From Nitrospirota bacterium (lineage in GTDB: Bacteria; Nitrospirota; Nitrospiria; Nitrospirales; UBA8639), in the NCBI GenBank assembly GCA_020355985.1, contig CP070628.1:1383896-1412899 (forward strand): a DNA stretch of 29,004 nucleotides, given 5' to 3'. The position numbers and the translations under genes were made by a program. Below are positions 1 to 7,936 of this stretch, piece after piece (position 1 is the stretch's first letter; each line of letters begins with the position of its first letter). The notes under the pieces are model-generated. The model saw only the letters and a list, made by a program, of their open reading frames with translations, ran no database searches and was not told where the DNA came from.

Positions 1-20
1 CTTATGGGTCTTTTGATTGA

Positions 21-49
21 TTGCAGAGCATGAAGGCCGTTCGTACAAT
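21..49 (+). promoter_or_regulatory. Candidate promoter of the rTCA operon
   Basis: A TACAAT -10-like hexamer (44-49, five of six consensus matches) lies 17 bases after a weak TTGCAG -35-like hexamer (21-26). The first operon gene starts 75 bases downstream with a purine-rich ribosome site (AGGGTAGG). The rest of bases 1-123 shows no gene I can support. This is pattern matching by eye, and the true promoter could lie outside the window. Confidence 0.3.
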
Positions 50-123
50 GCACGTTCCCACGGTCTGGTGGGTTGATCTGTTTTTGTCTTTCACATTTTA
101 GTCCCTGACGGAAGGGTAGGATT

Positions 124-1320
124 ATGGCAAAAGTCCTTGAAGGCCCAGGAATGGGTTTGCTGCGTAAATGGGGAATTGCAACCCCCAACTATGTTGTCGT
201 GTCTTCAAATGAAGAGTTTGAAGAACTCTCAAAGGTCAATGATTGGCTCCAAAAGAGCAAACTGGTCGTCAAAGCCCATGAAGCCTTGGGCTCTCGCTTT
301 AAATTAGGTTTAGTCAAAGTGGGATTAGATTTGGCTGGATCTAAAGCGGCAGTCAAAGAAATGCTCGGGAAACAGGTAGAGTCCGTGACCATTCGCGAGG
401 TGATTGTTTCTGAAGCGATCGACCACAAAGAAGAATATTATGCCTCAGTGAAATCCACCCGTGAGGGCGTGGACGTGATGGTAACGACCTATGGAGGCGT
501 GGAAGTTGAAACCAATTGGGAGAAAGTCCAAAAATTGGCCGTCGAAATCGGAGAATCTCCGACGGATGCACAATTAGCAAAATTATCGAAAGATGCTGGA
601 TTCTCCGGTGATACAGCCACCAAAATGGCCGAATTTTTGAAAAAACTCTACATCTGTTTTGATAATGAAGATGCACAATATGTTGAAATCAATCCGGTGG
701 TCCAAAACCAAAGTGGTGACTTAGTGGCCCTGGATGCCGTAACCCTGTTGGACGGCGATGCCAAGTTCCGCCATAAAGATTGGACCTTCCCCTTCGCGGC
801 TGAATTTGGTCGTGCCTACACTACCAATGAAGAAGAAGTGATGGCCGTGGATGCGAAGGTTAAAGGTTCCGTAAAATTGATTGAAATCCCAGGTGGTAAT
901 ATTGCCATGCTGCCAGCCGGTGGTGGTGCCAGCGTGTACTACTCGGATGCCGTTGTGGCACGTGGCGGGAAATTAGCCAACTACGCCGAATATTCCGGTG
1001 ATCCCCCTGATTGGGCCGTGGAAGTATTAACTGACAAAGTCTGTTCCCTGCCCGATATCAAACATATTATTGTGGGCGGAGCCATTGCTAACTTCACTGA
1101 TGTAAAAAAGACCTTTGGCGGCATTATCAATGCGTTCCGAAAGGCCAAAGGGGAAGGCAAGCTGAAAGGGGTGAAAATCTGGGTGCGGCGTGGTGGGCCC
1201 AATGAATTGCAGGGGCTAGCGGCCATGCGGGCCTTAGAGGATGAGGGCTTTGATATTCACGTGTTTGACCGCACGACGCCTTTAACGGACATCGTCGATA
1301 TGGCGATGGCGGGAAAATAA
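124..1320 (+). CDS. aclB: ATP-citrate lyase, small (ATP-grasp) subunit AclB
   Basis: AclB is the ATP-grasp and citrate-binding half of ATP-citrate lyase, which cleaves citrate to acetyl-CoA and oxaloacetate with ATP and CoA and marks the rTCA cycle. The N-terminal half is the ATP-grasp part, similar to the beta subunit of succinyl-CoA synthetase. It ends in the EINPVV motif near residue 190. The C-terminal half has a glycine-rich loop (LPAGGGASVYYSD, about 262-274), an EYSGDPP motif (about 290) and RRGGPNELQG (about 355). The length of 398 aa equals, from memory, that of Chlorobium AclB. The start has a good ribosome site (GAAGGGTAGG). aclA follows after 35 bases, so the two are almost certainly co-transcribed. 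The separate small subunit distinguishes this enzyme from the fused animal ACLY. Confidence 0.95.
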   Translation: MAKVLEGPGMGLLRKWGIATPNYVVVSSNEEFEELSKVNDWLQKSKLVVKAHEALGSRFKLGLVKVGLDLAGSKAAVKEMLGKQVESVTIREVIVSEAIDHKEEYYASVKSTREGVDVMVTTYGGVEVETNWEKVQKLAVEIGESPTDAQLAKLSKDAGFSGDTATKMAEFLKKLYICFDNEDAQYVEINPVVQNQSGDLVALDAVTLLDGDAKFRHKDWTFPFAAEFGRAYTTNEEEVMAVDAKVKGSVKLIEIPGGNIAMLPAGGGASVYYSDAVVARGGKLANYAEYSGDPPDWAVEVLTDKVCSLPDIKHIIVGGAIANFTDVKKTFGGIINAFRKAKGEGKLKGVKIWVRRGGPNELQGLAAMRALEDEGFDIHVFDRTTPLTDIVDMAMAGK

Positions 1321-1355
1321 ACTATTCGAATTTGAGAAATTAGGAGACTGCTTCA

Positions 1356-3182
1356 ATGAGTATTCTTGCCACGAAAGACACGCATGTCGTTATTCAGGGT
1401 GGCCTGGCTGGTGTTAATGCTGCCCGTCGTATGGCGGAGTTCCGCTATATGATTAAGCAACCCTTGAATGTGTCCGCGTTTGTGTATCCGCCGGATGCGG
1501 GAAAAACGAATGAAATAGTTTGTGGAACAGAGCTAGTGGCTATCCCTATCTATAAGACGGTTGCCGACGCCACAGCCAATCACCCTGAAATTAATACCAG
1601 TCTGGTCTATATCGGTGCGAATCGGGCTTATGAAGGGACGATGGATGCCCTCAATGATCCCAAAATCCAAACAGTCTCCATGATTACTGAAGGCGTTCCC
1701 GAAAAAGACGCCAAACTTCTTGGAAAACATGCCAGAAAATTAGGGAAAACGTTTAATGGGCCTTCCTCGATTGGTGTGGTGTCTGCCGGAGAATGCCGTT
1801 TAGGTGTCATTGGCGGAGCCTTTGATAATCTGGTGGCCTGTAAGTTGTATCGACCTGGCTCATTTGGCGTCATTACTAAATCGGGTGGATTGTCAAACGA
1901 AATTATATGGATCTGTTCTCAATTTGCAGATGGAATTACTACGGCCATCGGAATTGGTGGGGATGCCTATCCGGGAACCGATTATGTCAGTTACCTGGAA
2001 ATGTTTGAAAATGATCCGCAGACGAAAGCTGTGGTGATTGTTGGAGAGATGGGTGGTGATTTAGAAGAACGTGCGGCTGAATGGTACGGGGCTAAAAAGC
2101 GGCGAATCAAACTTCTGGCCGTGGTGTCAGGCTTTTGCCAAGAAAGCCTTCCCAAGGGAATGAAGTTTGGTCATGCTGGAGCCAAGGAGGGGTTAAAGGG
2201 CGAAGGGTCTGCCCGTGCGAAATCCGAGGCTTTGAAAAAGTCTGGCGCGACTGTGCCCGATACGTTTGGTGCCTTAGGGCCTGCCATCAAAGCCACTCAT
2301 GAGGAATTGCTCAAGAGCGGCGAAGTCAAAGCCATTCCAGATTTGGCCCCAGCCGATGTGCCCCGGCTTCCCAAAACGGTAGCTGAAGCAAAAAAAGATG
2401 GGGAAGTTCTGGTGGCCCCGCTCATTCGCTCAACGATCAGTGATGATCGGGGCGACGAGCCGCTGTATCAAGGTTATCCGGCCTCAGAGCTCATCAATGC
2501 CGGTTATGATATTCCGCATATTATCGGACTTCTGTGGGACAACCGGTTAGTTTCCAAACAAGAAGCGGAAATCATTAAACGGATTATTATGTTGTCCGCG
2601 GACCATGGTCCGTGTGTCAGTGGTGCCTTAACGACAGTGATTGCTGCCTGTGCGGGGATTGGCTTATCGCAGGCGGTGGCGGCTGGCATGATCATGATCG
2701 GGCCACGATTTGGTGGTGCGGTGACTGACGCTGGACGATGGTTCAAATATGCTATTGATAACAAGCTGACGGTTGAGGACTTCCTGGCCTATATGAAACA
2801 AAATGTTGGTCCCGTTCCAGGAATCGGTCATCGGGTAAAAAGTTTGAAGAATCCGGATAAGCGGGTGAAAGAGCTCGTGGGTTACGTCAAAAGTCTGGGG
2901 CTCAAGACCCCGCATTTAGACTTTGCCTTAGAAGTTGAAAAAATCACGGCAGCAAAAAAAGACAATCTGATTCTTAATGTTGATGGCACGATGGCTGCCG
3001 TGTTGGTTGATATCGGGTTCCCGGTCGATAGCTTAAACGGCTTTTTCATTCTAGCCCGAACGATTGGCATGATTGGCCACTGGACTGATCAAAAACGACA
3101 GGGTAGTCGGCTTATTCGTCTGTTTGATTACTTGGTGAATTATGCTTCACCCAAACGTCGAGCCGTGCCACCGTTAAAATAA
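1356..3182 (+). CDS. aclA: ATP-citrate lyase, large subunit AclA (phospho-His plus citrate synthase module)
   Basis: This is the catalytic partner of AclB. Residues 1 to about 330 resemble the alpha subunit of succinyl-CoA synthetase, with His273 in the FGHAGA motif as the expected phosphorylated histidine. Residues from about 350 to 608 form a citrate synthase/citryl-CoA lyase module. Its expected catalytic residues are visible: His417 (DHGP), His492 (GHR) and Asp543 (NVDG), followed by IGHWTDQKRQGSRLIR near the C-terminus. Having both modules in one chain supports ATP-citrate lyase rather than the two-enzyme citryl-CoA synthetase/citryl-CoA lyase route of Hydrogenobacter. The length of 608 aa is typical of bacterial AclA. 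The ribosome site TTAGGAG is well spaced, and aconitase follows after 70 bases. Confidence 0.95.
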   Translation: MSILATKDTHVVIQGGLAGVNAARRMAEFRYMIKQPLNVSAFVYPPDAGKTNEIVCGTELVAIPIYKTVADATANHPEINTSLVYIGANRAYEGTMDALNDPKIQTVSMITEGVPEKDAKLLGKHARKLGKTFNGPSSIGVVSAGECRLGVIGGAFDNLVACKLYRPGSFGVITKSGGLSNEIIWICSQFADGITTAIGIGGDAYPGTDYVSYLEMFENDPQTKAVVIVGEMGGDLEERAAEWYGAKKRRIKLLAVVSGFCQESLPKGMKFGHAGAKEGLKGEGSARAKSEALKKSGATVPDTFGALGPAIKATHEELLKSGEVKAIPDLAPADVPRLPKTVAEAKKDGEVLVAPLIRSTISDDRGDEPLYQGYPASELINAGYDIPHIIGLLWDNRLVSKQEAEIIKRIIMLSADHGPCVSGALTTVIAACAGIGLSQAVAAGMIMIGPRFGGAVTDAGRWFKYAIDNKLTVEDFLAYMKQNVGPVPGIGHRVKSLKNPDKRVKELVGYVKSLGLKTPHLDFALEVEKITAAKKDNLILNVDGTMAAVLVDIGFPVDSLNGFFILARTIGMIGHWTDQKRQGSRLIRLFDYLVNYASPKRRAVPPLK

Positions 3183-3252
3183 AAAAAGGCTTTGGATATT
3201 TTATGGTGATTGGTCATCATTTAACGTTGAACTGAAAACAGGAGAACGTCTT

Positions 3253-5499
3253 ATGTCCGTAGATATGGTCAAAAAACTTTATGCTTCAATGGGGCCTACC
3301 GTGGAGAAAGCCCGCAAAAAATTTGGGCGTCCATTGACGTTGGCCGAAAAAATTCTTGTCAGCCATGCCGATAATTTTGATACCCAGGTTTGGGAACGCG
3401 GGAAAGCCATGCTGGCGCTTCGACCAGATCGAGTGGCCATGCAGGATGCGACAGCGCAAATGGCGATGTTGCAATTTATTCAGGCGGGAAAAACGAAAGC
3501 CGCCGTGCCCAGCACGATTCATTGCGATCATTTGATTCGTGCCGAAATGGGATCGGAAAAAGATCTCATGATTGCGAATGAGGAAAATCGAGAAGTGTAT
3601 AATTTTCTCGCATCTGCCGCCAAGAAATACGGCATCGGCTTCTGGAAGCCAGGCGCGGGAATCATCCATCAGGTTGTTCTTGAAAACTATGCCTTCCCGG
3701 GTGGACTGATAATTGGCACCGATTCTCATACCCCGAATGGTGGGGGATTGGGTATGTTGGCTATAGGCGTCGGTGGCGCCGATGCGGGTGAAGTGATGGC
3801 GGGCTTGCCGTGGGAAGTGCTGCATCCCAAATTGATTGGCATCAAACTCACTGGAAAGCTCAATGGCTGGGCTTCCCCAAAAGATGTCATCCTGTATATT
3901 TGCGGAAAACTGACGGTGAAAGGTGGCACTAATAAAATTGTTGAGTATTTTGGTCCAGGAGCAGAAACCATTAGTGCGACTGGGAAGGGCACCATTACGA
4001 ATATGGGGGCGGAATTAGGTGCGACGACCTCAGTCTTTCCATTTGATCAAAAAATGGTGGCCTATTTGAACATTACGGAGCGATCGGACATTGCGAAATT
4101 AGCTGAAGCGAATAAGGCGATGTTAATGGCCGATCCTGAAGTCTACCAATCACCTGAAAAATATTATGATGAGATCGTCGAGATTGATCTGTCTGCACTG
4201 GAGCCACATGTTGTTGGTCCGCACTCCCCTGATTTAGCCCGGCCGATTTCCAAGCTGGCGGCGGAAGCCAAAGAAAAAGGCTATCCCGTAGAATTAAAAG
4301 CCACCTTGTTGGGCAGTTGCACGAATTCTTCGTACGAAGATATCGGGCGTTCGGCGCACATTGCGAAACAAGGGTTAAAAGCGGGCCTCAAAGCCAAGAC
4401 AGCCTTTCTGGTTTCACCAGGATCCGAACGAATTTTCCATACAATGAAACGTGACGGGTTTATGAAAACCTTTGAAGATATGGGGGCGACTGTGTTGGCG
4501 AATGCTTGTGGACCTTGTATTGGTCAGTGGAAGCGGGCGGATGGTGTGAAAGGCAAAGCCGATTCCATAGTCAGTACGTTTAATCGCAACTTCCCCGGAC
4601 GGAATGATGGTATTCCGGACACGCTGTCATTCCTGGCTAGTCCGGAGTTGGTGACGGCCTATGCCCTGACAGGAGACCTGGGGTTTAATCCCCTGCAAGA
4701 TAAAATCAAGACCGCAGATGGGAAGGAAGTACAATTAGAAGCTCCGCAGGGAGATGAATTGCCGAGTCTGGGGTTTGCCAAAGGGGAAGAAGGGTTTGTG
4801 GCTCCTGCGGAAAATGGTGAGGGATTGGAAGTCGACCTTCCGCCAACCAGCGAGCGTCTTCAATTACTTCAACCGTTCCCCCGTTGGGATGGCAAGGATT
4901 TTGAAAAACTTCCTATTTTGATTAAAACAAAAGGCAAGACCACGACGGACCACATTTCTCCAGCGGGTCCGTGGCTCAAGTTTCGTGGCCACTTGGACAA
5001 GATTAGCGACAATATGTTTTTAGGGGCCAACAATGCATTCACAGGTGAAGCAGGTAAAGCTAACAATGTCCTAACAGGCGAAAAAAATCTGACACCTTCA
5101 GCCATTGCCCGTGATTATAAATCAAAAGGTATCGGGTCCTTTGTGGTCGGTGATGAAAATTATGGTGAAGGGAGTAGCCGGGAACATGCGGCCATGTGTC
5201 CGCGATTTCTTGGAGTTCTGGCCGTGCTCACAAAAAGTTTTGCGCGCATTCATGAGACCAATTTGAAAAAACAAGGTATTCTTCCGATGACCTTTGCCAA
5301 TCCGGCGGACTATGATCAGATTGACCAAGACGATCGGGTGAGTGTCACGGGCCTAAAAGATTTGGCACCAGGAAAACCTGTCTCTGTGACCATACATAAA
5401 AAAGACGGGAAGGACATTACGATTCAAGGGAATCATAGTATGACTGAACCGCAAATAGCTTGGTTTAGAGCGGGATCGGCGCTCAACGCGTTAAATTAA
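3253..5499 (+). CDS. acn: Aconitate hydratase (mitochondrial-type aconitase)
   Basis: The enzyme interconverts citrate and isocitrate through cis-aconitate and carries a [4Fe-4S] cluster. The three cluster cysteines are Cys356 (GSCTNSS), Cys419 and Cys422 (ACGPC). Their spacing matches bovine mitochondrial aconitase (358, 421, 424). Other family motifs are IGTDSHTPNGGGLG (about 154-167), the swivel-domain DHISPAGPW and the active-site GSSREHA in the last third. The full length of 748 aa fits the mitochondrial-type clade rather than the longer AcnA or AcnB. A strong ribosome site (CAGGAG) precedes the ATG. Between aclA and the fumarate reductase genes, it would carry citrate/isocitrate exchange on the reductive side of the cycle. 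Confidence 0.95.
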   Translation: MSVDMVKKLYASMGPTVEKARKKFGRPLTLAEKILVSHADNFDTQVWERGKAMLALRPDRVAMQDATAQMAMLQFIQAGKTKAAVPSTIHCDHLIRAEMGSEKDLMIANEENREVYNFLASAAKKYGIGFWKPGAGIIHQVVLENYAFPGGLIIGTDSHTPNGGGLGMLAIGVGGADAGEVMAGLPWEVLHPKLIGIKLTGKLNGWASPKDVILYICGKLTVKGGTNKIVEYFGPGAETISATGKGTITNMGAELGATTSVFPFDQKMVAYLNITERSDIAKLAEANKAMLMADPEVYQSPEKYYDEIVEIDLSALEPHVVGPHSPDLARPISKLAAEAKEKGYPVELKATLLGSCTNSSYEDIGRSAHIAKQGLKAGLKAKTAFLVSPGSERIFHTMKRDGFMKTFEDMGATVLANACGPCIGQWKRADGVKGKADSIVSTFNRNFPGRNDGIPDTLSFLASPELVTAYALTGDLGFNPLQDKIKTADGKEVQLEAPQGDELPSLGFAKGEEGFVAPAENGEGLEVDLPPTSERLQLLQPFPRWDGKDFEKLPILIKTKGKTTTDHISPAGPWLKFRGHLDKISDNMFLGANNAFTGEAGKANNVLTGEKNLTPSAIARDYKSKGIGSFVVGDENYGEGSSREHAAMCPRFLGVLAVLTKSFARIHETNLKKQGILPMTFANPADYDQIDQDDRVSVTGLKDLAPGKPVSVTIHKKDGKDITIQGNHSMTEPQIAWFRAGSALNALN

Positions 5500-5530
5500 A
5501 CGTCGTAAAGTTAGGCCTCCCTTCCTTGTC

Positions 5531-5549
5531 TCCCTCACGTTGTGAGGGA
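5531..5549 (+). repeat. Perfect 8-bp hairpin between acn and frdB
   Basis: TCCCTCAC and GTGAGGGA flank a three-base loop (GTT), 31 bases after the aconitase stop and 35 bases before the next start. No T-run follows directly, although CTTTTTG appears about 15 bases later. It may be an mRNA processing or stability element, or a leaky terminator that lowers expression of the downstream genes. The structure is seen directly; the role is inferred. Confidence 0.55.
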
Positions 5550-5584
5550 ATGAACATTGGGCTCTTTTTGTAGATTGTTTAATT

Positions 5585-6304
5585 ATGGCAAACGATTCTA
5601 TTAAACCCCAGCAATTCACCGAACAAGCCAGCGCGATCCAAGCGCAAATGGTGACGGTTGAGATTGAGGGAAAACCGTTCCAGGTTCCTGCCGGTATCAC
5701 CCTGATAAAAGCGATGTGGTATGCCGGAAAAGAAGTGTTGCGAGGAGCTGGCTGTTTGGGTGGATTTTGCGGGGCCTGTGCGACTTATTACCGAACAAAA
5801 GATGACCCCAAAGTGAAAACCGGTCTAGCCTGTTCGATGGCCGTTGAAGATGGCATGTCCTTTTCCTTTATGCCGGCCTTCCCAGCCAGGAAAGCGATCT
5901 ACAATCTTCCAGAACTAAAAGATCCTAAGCAGGATTTATTTGAACTGTATCCTGAAGCCCCTCTATGCCGAAATTGCGACGCCTGCACCCAGGCCTGCCC
6001 CCAGAAAATTAATGTGCGAGAGGGCGTGTGGAAAGCCGTATTTGGTGATTTTAAAGCCGTTTCGGAAATGTTCATGGATTGTGTGATGTGTGGAATGTGT
6101 ACGCCTGTTTGTATTGCGGATATCGCGCCGAATCTTGTTGCGGTCTACGCCAGTCGCGCCCAGGGTGTACATTTTTCAGAGAAGCCTGAAGGCCTTTCTA
6201 CACGGATCAAGGCAATTTCTGATGGGCAGTATCAGGAAGAATGGGACCGGATTCTGCAATTATCTGATGAGGAATTGCAGAATACGACGGCTTCGATTAA
6301 ATAA
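5585..6304 (+). CDS. frdB: Fumarate reductase/succinate dehydrogenase-like iron-sulfur subunit
   Basis: This is probably the electron-transfer subunit of a fumarate reductase. Residues 22 to about 100 form a plant-ferredoxin-like [2Fe-2S] domain with Cys57, Cys62, Cys65 and Cys83. The C-terminal part is a dicluster ferredoxin domain with Cys128/131/134/138 followed by Pro, and Cys166/169/172/176. Ordinary SdhB/FrdB proteins carry one [4Fe-4S] and one [3Fe-4S] site, whereas both motifs here have four cysteines, so two [4Fe-4S] clusters are possible. The CCG domain of TfrB-type thiol:fumarate reductases is absent. The flavoprotein gene follows after 21 bases, and no membrane anchor gene is present. 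No clear ribosome site precedes the ATG at 5585; the next in-frame ATG, at residue 22, has none either. Confidence 0.8.
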   Translation: MANDSIKPQQFTEQASAIQAQMVTVEIEGKPFQVPAGITLIKAMWYAGKEVLRGAGCLGGFCGACATYYRTKDDPKVKTGLACSMAVEDGMSFSFMPAFPARKAIYNLPELKDPKQDLFELYPEAPLCRNCDACTQACPQKINVREGVWKAVFGDFKAVSEMFMDCVMCGMCTPVCIADIAPNLVAVYASRAQGVHFSEKPEGLSTRIKAISDGQYQEEWDRILQLSDEELQNTTASIK

Positions 6305-6325
6305 GGATTTTCTTGCCTTACCTTC

Positions 6326-7906
6326 ATGGATATCGTCGCCCAACAGAATGTGGTTCATCAAACTCGTGACGCTCGTCGGGCCATAGACTTTCCTAAGCTC
6401 TCTCCGTCTGAACGCGATACCCTCATCCAAAAATATCATCCCGACCATCGGGCGCATGCTTATCGGCCCATCAAATTTGGCCCGAATGCTGGCGAATTAA
6501 CGGTCACCGAAGTGGCCACCCTTCTGGAAGGCGATAGCCCTATACCTGCCGATTTTGATCTCACTCCAGAATATTCAGTCGATGTGCTTGTTGTTGGAGG
6601 GGGAGGTGCAGGCTGTGCGGCGGCCCTTCATGCGCATGCCCAAGGCTCCAATGTGTTATTAGCGACGAAGCTCCGCTTAGGCGATTCCAATTCCGTCATG
6701 GCTCAGGGCGGAATGCAAATAGCCGTTGCGCCGGATGATTCGCCCGTCCAACATTTCTTGGACACCTTAAAGGGTGGTCATATGAAAAATGACCATGACC
6801 TGTTAAAGGTGATGGTAGAAGAGGGACCTTCCATAGGACACTGGTTGTTGGAATTGGGCGTGCTGTTCGATCGCCAACCCGATGGCAATTTACATGTCAA
6901 AAAAGGTGGAGGGAGCTCCAAGGCTCGCTTGCTGACCTGTTCGGATTATACCGGCCTCGAAATCATGCGAGTACTGAAAGACGAAGTCTTAAACCAAAAA
7001 ATTCCGCTCTTGGAATTTGGCGCAGTGGTCGAGCTCCTGAGTGATGGGAAAGGCACCTGCACTGGGGCCGTATTACAAGATTTGGATAATAAGCGATATG
7101 TGGTGGTGGCGGCGAAAACGGTCATTTTAGCCACTGGTGGAATCGGTCGGTTACATATTCAAGGATTTCCCACGAGTAACCATTATGGGGCGACGGGCGA
7201 TGCCTTGGTGTTAGCCTACCGTATGGGTGTGCCTCTCGCGCAAATAGATACCTTCCAATATCATCCCTCAGGTGGGGTATATCCCGAGCAATTGGTTGGT
7301 GCCCTGGTGACGGAAGGTATTCGTTCTGAAGGTGGGCATTTGGTCAATGCGAAAGGTGACCGCTTTGTGAACGAGTTGGATACGCGTGATGTCGTTTCAT
7401 CCTCAATCATCAAAGAATGCGAAGAAGGCCGTGGTGTAAGAACAGCGGCTGGGCGAGTAGGTGTTTGGCTGGATACCCCGCTATTGGATGTTGAACATGG
7501 CCCAGGCACTTTGGATAAACACTTTCCTGCCATGGTACGGCAATATGAGCGGTATCAGGTGGATATTCGTAAAGATCCGGTTTTAATCTATCCCACGTTG
7601 CATTATCAAAACGGGGGAGTAAAAATAGATGTGAAGGGCGAAACACCGGCTCACAATTTATTTGTGGCGGGAGAGGCTTCGGGTGGGTTGCATGGGCGCA
7701 ACCGTCTGATGGGGAATTCCCTCTTGGATTTGATGGTATTTGGGAAACGCGCAGGGCAAACCGCGGCCGAGCGAGCCAAGTCACTTTCACAAGGAAACCT
7801 CACCTTAGATCATGTTGCCCAGTTTCGAGCAGAAGCGAAACGCCATAAGGTATCATCCGAGCTGACCTCACCCATGGTGTTGCCAGCCTATACGAGACAA
7901 ATATAG
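6326..7906 (+). CDS. frdA: Fumarate reductase/succinate dehydrogenase-like flavoprotein subunit
   Basis: This is the catalytic FAD subunit, expected to reduce fumarate to succinate in the rTCA cycle. FAD binding is shown by VGGGGAG at about 90-96. Family active-site elements are present: QYHPSGG, DRFVNELDTRD, TLHYQNGG and GLHGRNRLMGNSLLD. The residue aligned with the covalent FAD histidine of FrdA/SdhA is Asn122 (SNSVMAQGG), so FAD is probably non-covalent, as in L-aspartate oxidase. About 85 residues precede the FAD domain and only about 50 follow the last conserved helix, so the usual C-terminal helical domain is reduced. A weak AAGGAT lies 17 bases upstream of the start. L-aspartate oxidase is an alternative, but the adjacent iron-sulfur subunit and operon context favour fumarate reductase. 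Confidence 0.8.
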   Translation: MDIVAQQNVVHQTRDARRAIDFPKLSPSERDTLIQKYHPDHRAHAYRPIKFGPNAGELTVTEVATLLEGDSPIPADFDLTPEYSVDVLVVGGGGAGCAAALHAHAQGSNVLLATKLRLGDSNSVMAQGGMQIAVAPDDSPVQHFLDTLKGGHMKNDHDLLKVMVEEGPSIGHWLLELGVLFDRQPDGNLHVKKGGGSSKARLLTCSDYTGLEIMRVLKDEVLNQKIPLLEFGAVVELLSDGKGTCTGAVLQDLDNKRYVVVAAKTVILATGGIGRLHIQGFPTSNHYGATGDALVLAYRMGVPLAQIDTFQYHPSGGVYPEQLVGALVTEGIRSEGGHLVNAKGDRFVNELDTRDVVSSSIIKECEEGRGVRTAAGRVGVWLDTPLLDVEHGPGTLDKHFPAMVRQYERYQVDIRKDPVLIYPTLHYQNGGVKIDVKGETPAHNLFVAGEASGGLHGRNRLMGNSLLDLMVFGKRAGQTAAERAKSLSQGNLTLDHVAQFRAEAKRHKVSSELTSPMVLPAYTRQI

Positions 7907-7936
7907 AAGAAGGGCTCTTTTGAAAAAAGGAACATT

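Noticed and set aside
3286..3825. A 179-codon open frame on the minus strand inside the aconitase gene.
   Set aside because: It lies wholly within a well-supported gene, has no ribosome site or family motif, and its composition is that of an antisense shadow.
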